DNA of 24,082 nucleotides from UMGS946 sp048421225 (GTDB lineage: Bacteria; Bacillota; Clostridia; Christensenellales; CAG-138): the NCBI GenBank assembly GCA_048421225.1, contig DBFNRV010000051.1:1-24082 (forward strand), written 5' to 3'. The notes beneath the pieces were generated by a model. It was not told where the DNA came from, did not search any database, and saw only the letters and a program-made list of their open reading frames with translations. The translations under genes and the position numbers were made by a program. This document shows, piece after piece, positions 7,121 to 13,696 of this stretch (positions are counted from its first letter, which is position 1; every line of letters begins with the position of its first letter).

Positions 7121-7919
7121 TGTAGGGGGTAATACCCGATTATTTTGGTTTGGGGGGTGCGTTTTTATAGACTTTTTCATTGAAAAAAGCGATCAGAGGA
7201 TGAAATACCTGAGCAGTATTCTCTCGGGCAGGGGCTATTCGGTAAAGGGGTTCGACTTTGCGTCTGACGGCCAGATATGCCTTATTGTGTCGCCCGGCAA
7301 GACGCCGGATATGCTCGTCGGGCTTATTGAGAAGCTTTCTCCAGGCTCGGTGCTCATAGGCGGCCAGCGCGGCGGGCTTGTATATGACAGCGCAAAGGAG
7401 CATTCAATAAGGTATATCGATATCGCCGCCGACGAGGCCTTTGCCGTGAAAAACGCGGTTCCTACCGCCGAAGGGGCGCTTATGCTAATCCTTCAAAACT
7501 CCGAGCGAACCGTAATGGGCATGCATGTGGCGATTACAGGGTTTGGGCGGATAGGCAGAATACTGGCGAACATGCTTCATTCGCTAGGGGCCGTCGTGCA
7601 CGTCGTTGCGAGAAACCCGATTGACAGGGCATGGGCCATGGGATATGAAAGCTGCGGGCTTGAAAGCATGAAAGAGGCGTTTTTCAGGTGCGGCACGGTG
7701 GTGAACACGGTTCCAGCGCATATCATAGGCAGGGATGAGCTTGACGCGCTTGCCCGCGGGTCGCTCATAATAGAGCTTGCGTCGCATCCCTACGGCTTTG
7801 ACGCGGAGATGGCAAGGGAGCTTGGGCATAGGGTAATCCTCGCCCCGGGACTGCCCGCCAAAACCGCGCCCTACAGCGCCGCCGAATTCATGGCCGACGC
7901 AATAGAACGCCTTATATAG
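7098..7919 (+). CDS. dpaA: Dipicolinate synthase subunit A
   Basis: DpaA (SpoVFA) with DpaB oxidises the dihydrodipicolinate-pathway intermediate to dipicolinic acid, the calcium chelator of the spore core, in the mother cell. The Rossmann nucleotide site VAITGFGRIGRI sits near residue 148 and is preceded by NAVPTAEGALMLIL, a family block. The end LAPGLPAKTAPYSAAEF is also typical. The start is uncertain. The TTG given here has no ribosome site and adds about 22 atypical residues. GGGGGG at 7152 would best serve an ATA at 7167. The ATG at 7200 has AGAGG directly against it and would remove the first strand. A one-base indel in T5 near 7162 would make GTG 7157 the start. dpaB follows after 61 nt. 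Confidence 0.87.
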   Translation: MRPTHHILVGGNTRLFWFGGCVFIDFFIEKSDQRMKYLSSILSGRGYSVKGFDFASDGQICLIVSPGKTPDMLVGLIEKLSPGSVLIGGQRGGLVYDSAKEHSIRYIDIAADEAFAVKNAVPTAEGALMLILQNSERTVMGMHVAITGFGRIGRILANMLHSLGAVVHVVARNPIDRAWAMGYESCGLESMKEAFFRCGTVVNTVPAHIIGRDELDALARGSLIIELASHPYGFDAEMARELGHRVILAPGLPAKTAPYSAAEFMADAIERLI

Positions 7920-7934
7920 CCAATCATGAACAAA

Positions 7935-7951
7935 CGCGCCGAAACGGCGCG
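7935..7951 (+). other. Small hairpin between dpaA and dpaB
   Basis: A 7-bp perfect GC stem (CGCGCCG/CGGCGCG) with a 3-nt A loop lies in the 61-nt gap. No U-tract follows, so it is more likely an mRNA-processing or stability element than a terminator. Confidence 0.4.
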
Positions 7952-7980
7952 CATCCAGCTTACAGGGAGGAGATTATCAA

Positions 7981-8556
7981 GTGTTAGAAGGAAAGGTAAT
8001 AGGCTTTGGGCTTACCGGATCGTTTTGCACGCTACGCGAGGTTATAGGCCAGCTTGAGCAGCTGGCGCTCACGGGCTGCAGGATTGTACCCGTAGTGTCG
8101 TATTCGGTGGCGACTATGGACACGCGCTTTGGCAGGTCGGTCGAATTTTTAGAGCGGATAGAGACGATATGCGGACGTCCGCCCATACGCTCGATTCCCG
8201 AAGCGGAACCCATCGGCCCCAGAAAACTTTTGGACCTTATGGTTGTGGCGCCCTGCACGGGCAATACGTTGGCAAAGCTGTATAACGGGATAACCGACAC
8301 GCCTGTGACCATGGCCTGCAAATCACACCTTAGAAACGGCCGGCCACTGCTCATCGCTCCGGCGACAAACGACGGGCTCTCCATGAACGCGCGAAATATC
8401 GGGGGCCTTATGAGCATTAAAAACGTGTACTTCGTTCCATTCGGGCAGGACGACTGCCATAAAAAGCCAACGTCGCTGATAGCCGATTTTGAGATGATAA
8501 TACCTTCGATAGAAAAGGCTCTCTCCGGCGAACGCGCACAGCCCCAGCTTTTCTGA
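7981..8556 (+). CDS. dpaB: Dipicolinate synthase subunit B
   Basis: DpaB (SpoVFB), the flavoprotein-fold partner of DpaA in dipicolinic acid synthesis during late sporulation. 191 residues, close to the usual 200. The N-terminal strand and turn VIGFGLTGSFCTL and the block APCTGNTLAKLYNGITDTPV followed by HLRNGRPLLIAPATNDGL are characteristic of the family's FMN-binding-like fold. The start is GTG with GGGAGGAG 8 nt upstream. It is second in the dpaA-dpaB unit and a terminator lies about 80 nt downstream, so lysC is probably transcribed separately. Confidence 0.92.
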   Translation: MLEGKVIGFGLTGSFCTLREVIGQLEQLALTGCRIVPVVSYSVATMDTRFGRSVEFLERIETICGRPPIRSIPEAEPIGPRKLLDLMVVAPCTGNTLAKLYNGITDTPVTMACKSHLRNGRPLLIAPATNDGLSMNARNIGGLMSIKNVYFVPFGQDDCHKKPTSLIADFEMIIPSIEKALSGERAQPQLF

Positions 8557-8927
8557 GCGCTGTATTTTACACATGCCATGGACAGACGGCGCCGCGCTAT
8601 TATAGCACAATGCCGCCCGAGCACCGGCAAATTCCTGGGGCCGCGCGATAAACGGCCTCTTTTTTATTATCCAAAATGGTATGAATTCTTGTCTTTTCAG
8701 GCCAAAAGCGCATTAAACGCAAATCCTTCCGGCGCTCCCGCGCTGTAATTTATACCCGATGCCGGCCAATTCCCCCTCCGTTCCAGCTACAAGGGACCAA
8801 TACCGTACTGAAATAGAGCCTCTTTAGCATAAACGCGAACAGCAAACCGGATCGTGTTTACATTATAACAGCATGGCGGGCGGATGAATATATTGGTTGT
8901 ATCTGACAACTGTAAAGGAGCGTTTAT
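8557..8927. other. dpaB-lysC intergenic region
   Basis: Besides the terminator at 8637-8665 no gene is seen. The segment before lysC was checked for lysine-riboswitch core blocks and none was recognised. A TTTACA/TATAAC-like pair near 8860-8875 is too closely spaced to call a promoter. An imperfect GTTGT/ACAAC repeat lies near 8896-8911. Confidence 0.45.
8637..8665 (+). terminator. Intrinsic terminator after dpaB
   Basis: GGGGCCG (8637-8643) pairs with CGGCCTC (8653-8659), including one G-U pair, over a 9-nt loop, and a T6 run follows directly at 8660-8665. It ends the dpaA-dpaB unit. Confidence 0.8.
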
Positions 8928-10124
8928 ATGCTTATTGTAATGAAATTCGGTGGATCGTCCCTTGCCACCGCTGATAGAATAGATAATGCCGCAAGGATTA
9001 TTGCAAAGCGCAGGGAACTGGGCGACGACGTTGTAGCAGTGGTGTCGGCGCAGGGCGGCGTAACGGACCAACTGGTAAAAAAGGGGGTTGAAACAGCCGA
9101 AAGCCCCTCTCTCAGGGAAAACGACGTATTGCTGAGCTCGGGGGAAATCATCTCCATGTCGCTCATGGCAATGAAGCTGTGCTCTATCGGGGTTGACGCG
9201 ATCTCCCTCAGCGGCTGGCAGGCCGGCATACATACCGACGGCCAGCATGGCGGCGCAAGCGTTTTATATATAGACACTAAGCGCATATTGGCTGAGCTTG
9301 AGTCCAAAAGGGCCGTTATTGTCGCCGGCTTTCAGGGAATAAACGACGCGGGGGACATTACAACCCTGGGAAGGGGAGGCTCGGATACGACGGCCATCGC
9401 CCTTGCCGCTGCGCTTCATGCCGATTCCTGCTATATATATAGCGATGTAAGAGGGGTGTTCTCCGCCGATCCCAAGACCGTTGGCCATGCCGTGAAGCAT
9501 GAGGAAATATCATACGACGAGATGCTTGAGATGAGCTCCCTGGGCGCTAAGGTGCTTCATAACCGCTCGGTCGGCATGGCAAAGCGCAGCGGCGTTCAAT
9601 TCGAGGTGCTGTCGAGCTTTGACGGCCAGCGGGGCACGCTTATACACGACTTTTCACATGAAAACTGCGTAAGCGGGATAGTCTGCGACGATAACGTGGC
9701 AATGATAAGCGCCATAGGCATTGACAGCGGAGGGGCGACCTCAAAGCTCTTTTCATCCCTGGCCCAGAACAACATACAGGTGGACACAATAATACGTTCG
9801 CCAAGAAGCGACGATATACGCGGAATAGTTAGCTTTTCGGTGCCTGGAAGCAGCCTTAAGGATGTAATAGTAACCATAAATGATAAGAAGGAGGCGCTTG
9901 AGTTTGAAAGGCTTGAGGTGGAGGATGACCTCGCAAAGATATCCGTCGTGGGAACGGGGATGGCCGACGGCTGCGGCATTGCCGCAAGGATGCTGGTGGC
10001 GCTGAACCGCATAGGAATAGAACCCAAATACATTACTACGGGAGAGATAAGGGTATCCGTTATAATTAAAAAGGCTTCGGCGGAGAGGGCGGCCAACGCC
10101 GTACACGGTGAGTTTTTCAGCTGA
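8928..10124 (+). CDS. lysC: Aspartate kinase
   Basis: Phosphorylates aspartate, the first step of lysine, diaminopimelate, threonine and methionine synthesis. 398 residues, a monofunctional aspartokinase. The kinase domain begins VMKFGGSS (Lys6), and has SSGEIIS and GRGGSDTTAI in order. The last 150 residues hold two ACT domains (from about residue 255), the usual allosteric module, so feedback control by lysine or another amino acid is expected. The ATG follows AAAGGAG. In Bacillus subtilis the paralogue dapG sits in the spoVFA-spoVFB-asd-dapG-dapA operon, so this copy probably feeds diaminopimelate and dipicolinate; dapG would be an equally good name. Confidence 0.93.
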   Translation: MLIVMKFGGSSLATADRIDNAARIIAKRRELGDDVVAVVSAQGGVTDQLVKKGVETAESPSLRENDVLLSSGEIISMSLMAMKLCSIGVDAISLSGWQAGIHTDGQHGGASVLYIDTKRILAELESKRAVIVAGFQGINDAGDITTLGRGGSDTTAIALAAALHADSCYIYSDVRGVFSADPKTVGHAVKHEEISYDEMLEMSSLGAKVLHNRSVGMAKRSGVQFEVLSSFDGQRGTLIHDFSHENCVSGIVCDDNVAMISAIGIDSGGATSKLFSSLAQNNIQVDTIIRSPRSDDIRGIVSFSVPGSSLKDVIVTINDKKEALEFERLEVEDDLAKISVVGTGMADGCGIAARMLVALNRIGIEPKYITTGEIRVSVIIKKASAERAANAVHGEFFS

Positions 10125-10147
10125 TAATGAAGTGTTCGGGCGAATAA

Positions 10148-10182
10148 TACCGGCAAGGCGTTCTGAGGATGCTTTGCCGGTA
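10148..10182 (+). terminator. Hairpin after lysC, possible terminator
   Basis: TACCGGCAA (10148-10156) pairs perfectly with TTGCCGGTA (10174-10182) over a 17-nt loop, 24 nt after the lysC stop. The tail is only moderately T-rich, so termination is likely but not textbook. Confidence 0.45.
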
Positions 10183-10429
10183 ATTATCCCCCAATTTTAG
10201 CATAGGCGGTTATAACCCGTCCCGCTCGTGGCCCGCCGCCGGCCGCAATATCAAATATCAAAAGGTTTGCATTTTTATAGTTGACGTTTAAACACGACCT
10301 AGCGGTATAAAAGCAAACGCCTTTATGTATATAATCATGTGTAATCCAGTCCGGTCCCCTACTATAAGGCTCACCCTTATATTTACAAAAAACGGTTGCT
10401 CTCAGTTGACAAGGGTAAAAACGCCTAAA

Positions 10430-10523
10430 GGGCCGGATTTGAGCCATTTCTATGTTCCCGTCGTTTGAATTAGCGCTGAACAGTCCTGCGCTCCTCGGCC
10501 TTGAACCGGCCCAAATCCGGCTC
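10430..10523. repeat. Long-range 16-bp stem in the lysC/dapA gap
   Basis: The arms 10430-10445 and 10508-10523 pair at 15 of 16 positions as plus-strand RNA, including one G-U, across a 62-nt loop that holds a further AGCGC/GCGCT stem. On the minus strand the outer stem is followed by CTTTAGGCGTTTTT, so it may also be a distal terminator of asd-dapA. Confidence 0.4.
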
Positions 10524-10673
10524 CTCAAGGTCTTCTGAGTTTTCGCTCTCCCAGCCCGTGCGGGATGAGGCGCGGCCGCGCGGGCGTAGCGGACCCTACG
10601 GCAAGCGGCTGAAACAAAGTCCGGCGCGGGCTTGGTGTACGAAAACCGTGTTAACTCTTATCAACTGGGGTAG

Positions 10674-11561
10674 CTAGATAAGCGAGACAGCCTCCATTGA
10701 GGCCCTGAGCTTCTCAAGCTTACCCTCCGGCATCCCGCACAGCGGCAGGCGGTAGCCCCCCACATCCAGGCCCATAAGGTTCATCGCCGCCTTGACGGGA
10801 ATCGGGTTCACGTCCATAAACAGCGCGCCCATTATGTCCATAAGTTTAAGGTGAAGCGCCGCGGCTTCATGTACGCTTCCTCTCGCCCACAGCCTGCATA
10901 TCTCGTGCATCTCCTTTGGCATGATATTTGACAGCACGGATATTACGCCGTTTCCTCCCAGCGCCAGTACCGGCACCGTCTGGTCGTCATTGCCCGAATA
11001 TATATGCAGCTCGCTTCCGCACTCGGCGGCTACCTTGGCGATAAAGGATATATCGCCCGACGCCTCCTTGGTAGCCGTTATGTTCTCATGGCGGCAAAGC
11101 TCCTTATACGCGTCAAGGCCTATGTTTATCCCCGTTCTGGAGGGTACGTTATACAATATAACCGGAATCTGCACGCTGTCCGCAATGGAATAAAAGTGCC
11201 TTACCAGCCCCTCCTGCGACGCTTTGTTATAATACGGCGTTACGCACAATAGCGCGTCCGCGCCCGCGCCGAAGGCAAACTTGGACAGCGCCGCGGCGTG
11301 CTTGGTATCGTTGCTTCCCGTGCCCGCTATAACTGGCACCCTTGAGCGCACGCATTCGACGCTGAAGCGGATTATCTCCCTGCGCTCATTGTCGTTTAGC
11401 GTGGCGTTTTCGCCGCTCGTGCCAAGCACCACTATGGCGTCGGTTCCCGACGATATCTGAAACTCGATAAGCTGCCCAAGCTTATCGTAATTAACGCTGC
11501 CGTCGGGCAAAAACGGCGTTACCAGCGCAACCGCGGCTCCGGTAAAGGGAAGTTTTTTCAT
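10674..11561 (-). CDS. dapA: 4-hydroxy-tetrahydrodipicolinate synthase
   Basis: Condenses aspartate semialdehyde with pyruvate to give hydroxy-tetrahydrodipicolinate, the branch-point substrate for both diaminopimelate and dipicolinate. 295 residues, a TIM barrel of normal length. The Schiff-base lysine is Lys165 in TATKEASGD, and the catalytic tyrosine is Tyr137 in LYNVPSRTG. The substrate loop reads GTSGEN (usual GTTGES), a conservative Thr-to-Ser change. The ATG follows AGGAGGCGG. It begins 25 nt after asd on the same strand, so the two form an operon making and using aspartate semialdehyde. Transcription converges with lysC. Confidence 0.95.
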   Translation of the reverse strand: MKKLPFTGAAVALVTPFLPDGSVNYDKLGQLIEFQISSGTDAIVVLGTSGENATLNDNERREIIRFSVECVRSRVPVIAGTGSNDTKHAAALSKFAFGAGADALLCVTPYYNKASQEGLVRHFYSIADSVQIPVILYNVPSRTGINIGLDAYKELCRHENITATKEASGDISFIAKVAAECGSELHIYSGNDDQTVPVLALGGNGVISVLSNIMPKEMHEICRLWARGSVHEAAALHLKLMDIMGALFMDVNPIPVKAAMNLMGLDVGGYRLPLCGMPEGKLEKLRASMEAVSLI

Positions 11562-11586
11562 ATTATCCGCCTCCTATGACCTGTTT

Positions 11587-12663
11587 TTAACCTATATATC
11601 CAAGCGCGCATAACAGCTCCGCAAGGAGGACGGCCCCTCCCGCCGCGCCGCGCAGCGTATTATGGGAGAGGCCCATGAAGCTTATGTCGTATTGAGTATC
11701 GTATTTTAGCCCTCCGGCGCATACCGCCATCCCTCGCTCAACGCCGCGGTCAAGCCTGGGCTGGGGACGGTCCGGCTCGCTGAAGTAATGTATAAATTGC
11801 TCCGGCGCAGACGGCAGCTTCAGCCGCTGGGGAACACCGCCGTATGCGTTCCAGGTTTTTATTACCTCTTCAAGCGCCGGCTTGTTTTCAAACGATGCGT
11901 ACACCGCCGCCAGATGTCCGTCGCTGACCGGCACGCGCGCGCACCGCGCGGAAAACCGCGGCGTGTCCGAGGGAACTATTATCCCGTTTTCAATTCTCCC
12001 CCATATCTTTTGGGGTTCGGTCTCGCTCTTTTTCTCTTCGCCGCTGATATATGGAATTACATTATCGTGAATTTCCCTGAAATCCTCAAGCGTCCTTCCA
12101 GCGCCCGATACCGCCTGGTAGGTGCACGCTAGGGCGCTTTGCAGCCCAAAACGCTTGTCAAGCGCATACAGCATAGGCACAAAGCTCTGTATTGAACAGT
12201 TTGACTTAACGGCTATGAAGCCCCGTTTGGCGCCAAGCCGCTTTCGCTGATAATCGATTACGCCGGCATGGTGGGCGTTAAGCTCCGGTATTATCATGGG
12301 AACGTCTGGGGTTGACCTGTGCGCGCTGTTATTTGAGACAACGGGGCATTCCGCCATTGCGTAGGTCTCCTCAAGAGCTCCCGTTTCCGAAGCCTTCATG
12401 TTTACCGCACAGAATATGAAATCCACCTCGGACGCTATTCTCTTTACGTCGGACGCGTCCGCCAGCTTCATATTTCTCAGCTTTTGAGGCATCGCGCCGC
12501 CCGCCCATCTATCCCCAACCGACGCTTCGTAGGTCTTTCCCGCCGATCTGGGGCTTGCCGCCAGCAGCACAGGTTCAAACCACGCATGCTCGGCCAGCAG
12601 CGCGGCCAACCGCCGCCCGACCATTCCGGTCGCTCCGATTATACCCACCCTCAGCTTCCTCAA
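11587..12663 (-). CDS. asd: Aspartate-semialdehyde dehydrogenase
   Basis: Reduces aspartyl phosphate, the LysC product, to aspartate semialdehyde with NADPH. 358 residues. The N-terminal GIIGATGMVGRRL is the nucleotide loop, the active-site cysteine is Cys156 in KSNCSIQ, and the general-base histidine is His250 in RVPVSDGH. The length and the SNCS/VSDGH motifs fit the archaeal/fungal-like branch (TIGR00978) rather than the classical bacterial enzyme. The start is TTG with GGAGGG 9 nt upstream. It is the first gene of the asd-dapA operon. Confidence 0.93.
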   Translation of the reverse strand: MRKLRVGIIGATGMVGRRLAALLAEHAWFEPVLLAASPRSAGKTYEASVGDRWAGGAMPQKLRNMKLADASDVKRIASEVDFIFCAVNMKASETGALEETYAMAECPVVSNNSAHRSTPDVPMIIPELNAHHAGVIDYQRKRLGAKRGFIAVKSNCSIQSFVPMLYALDKRFGLQSALACTYQAVSGAGRTLEDFREIHDNVIPYISGEEKKSETEPQKIWGRIENGIIVPSDTPRFSARCARVPVSDGHLAAVYASFENKPALEEVIKTWNAYGGVPQRLKLPSAPEQFIHYFSEPDRPQPRLDRGVERGMAVCAGGLKYDTQYDISFMGLSHNTLRGAAGGAVLLAELLCALGYIG

Positions 12664-12976
12664 CGCCTTTTTCCCTCCATAAAGACTGGTTATACGCCTT
12701 GTTGATCTTTATGCGTGGCATGGGGCGCTTATTACGCCGCGGGGTAAAAACCGCCATTGGGAATGGTCCGCCGCGCTCTTGGGGGCTTCGATCCGCTATA
12801 CCGATGGCCCAAGCGCTTCCGGCGGGCATCTGTTAATACATCGAGGGCATGTGGCCGCCATTGTTCCGCCTCTCCCAGGCTATTATCGCGGGTGGATATA
12901 CGCCTGAATAAAATACGCGCAAGCTTTGCGCGGCAAACGTTTCAAGGCCCTTTAGCGCCGCGCCCGCAAACTGTCC

Positions 12977-13040
12977 GGACGCGGAAAACGCCCCCTTTAA
13001 AATGGGGGGGCCTTTCCAAATTCCAGGGCAAGGCCACCGC
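12977..13040. repeat. Terminator-bearing repeat, copy A
   Basis: 64 nt that match copy B (13241-13305) at about 56 of 65 aligned positions with one indel. It contains a C5/G7 hairpin around TTTAAAAT. On the minus strand the stem is followed by GTTTTCC, giving a terminator-like structure at 12985-13012. Confidence 0.6.
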
Positions 13041-13240
13041 GCAATAAACGCGATTACGCCGCAGGATAAAACGGCCGTCTATGGCAAGGTTTCTGATTAC
13101 CGTACTCATGGGGGTACATATAGGACATGCGGCCGCTATAGCCCCGCCCCCGGCTTCGGCCATTATTTCAGGCGGCGCCGCGCTTAAATAAAATCTACGC
13201 GCCGCTTTCATAACCGCTGTATTTACGCCCGCCGTCATTT

Positions 13241-13305
13241 GGACACGAAAAACGCCCCCCTTTAAAATGGGAGCGTCTTTCCAAATTCCTGGGTAAGGCC
13301 ATCGC
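13241..13305. repeat. Terminator-bearing repeat, copy B
   Basis: Second copy of the repeat at 12977-13040, 264 nt away in the same orientation. Differences in the stem arms (GGGAGCG against G7) change the hairpin without destroying it, which suggests that the structure is retained. Confidence 0.6.
13248..13276 (-). terminator. Terminator in repeat copy B (minus strand)
   Basis: Read on the minus strand, ACGCTCCC pairs with GGGGGCGT (one G-U) and is followed by TTTTT. It lies about 420 nt beyond the stop of the large dockerin gene and is the first clean intrinsic terminator for that transcript. Confidence 0.6.
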
Positions 13306-13559
13306 CTGCCGCGCACATATGCACGGTCGATGTAAGTAAGGAGGACGACCGCAACCATTAGGAATTTAATTGCCGGCGGGCCAGCCCGCCATACTGAAGA
13401 GATGCCTCAGCTCTATCCTGAGCCATTACATCACAGGGGGTATGATCAACCGGTTTCCCAGCAAACCATCAGGGTATCCACTGTAACTTCTGTTGTACGA
13501 CGTTCCATACTATCATTTCGCCGCAAATACATGTATATACTTATAATATTACTCCCAGC

Positions 13560-13662
13560 TATATAGCGCAATGTCCTGAGAGTGCATAACACGTCGAAAT
13601 CCCCGCCAATATTGGCAGGGATTTCGACATACGCCATTTTACTCAGGGGGCTATGCTATATA
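13560..13662. repeat. 103-bp MITE-like inverted-repeat element
   Basis: The two halves of about 45 nt are imperfect reverse complements. Matched blocks from outside in are TATATAGC (13560-13567/13655-13662), CCTGAG (13575-13580/13642-13647), GTCGAAATCCC (13593-13603/13618-13628) and the core palindrome GCCAATATTGGC (13605-13616). No U-tract follows. It could be a small non-autonomous element or a long 3'-UTR hairpin of the dockerin gene, which ends 35 nt away. Confidence 0.55.
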
Positions 13663-13696
13663 AAAGACAAAGTGCAATTTATAGGGAACCCTGATC

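Larger units (their letters stand above)
10125..10673. other. Structured convergent intergenic region lysC / dapA
   Basis: 549 nt without a convincing gene. A 9-bp hairpin at 10148-10156/10174-10182 just after lysC may be its terminator, though it lacks a U-tract. A large stem at 10430-10445/10508-10523 and a GC-rich cluster with a perfect 12-bp palindrome (GCGCGGCCGCGC) near 10570 follow. No tmRNA, RNase P or SRP RNA signature was recognised. Confidence 0.5.
12664..13696. other. One-kilobase gene-poor region with repeats
   Basis: Open frames here are short, lack ribosome sites and translate repeat DNA. It contains a hairpin at 12916-12932, the repeat pair 12977-13040/13241-13305, a GGCGGG/CCCGCC hairpin near 13374-13389, and the 103-bp inverted-repeat element at 13560-13662. 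The sequence around 12886-12976 resembles that around 13150-13240, so an older tandem duplication of roughly 265-280 nt probably created the region. Confidence 0.55.

Noticed and set aside
8557..8927. Possible lysine riboswitch before lysC
   Set aside because: None of the conserved core blocks was recognised; only a terminator for dpaB and weak short repeats are present.
10184..10528. Minus-strand frame containing MAQIRPFRRFYP, like the start of DUF1015 proteins
   Set aside because: The likeness ends after about 12 residues, the ribosome site is poor, and the frame overlaps the 16-bp structured repeat; probably chance or a very old relic.
12942..13358. 138-codon minus-strand frame with a repeated KGGVFRV motif
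   Set aside because: The repeated peptide is only the translation of the 65-nt terminator repeat; no ribosome site or family support.
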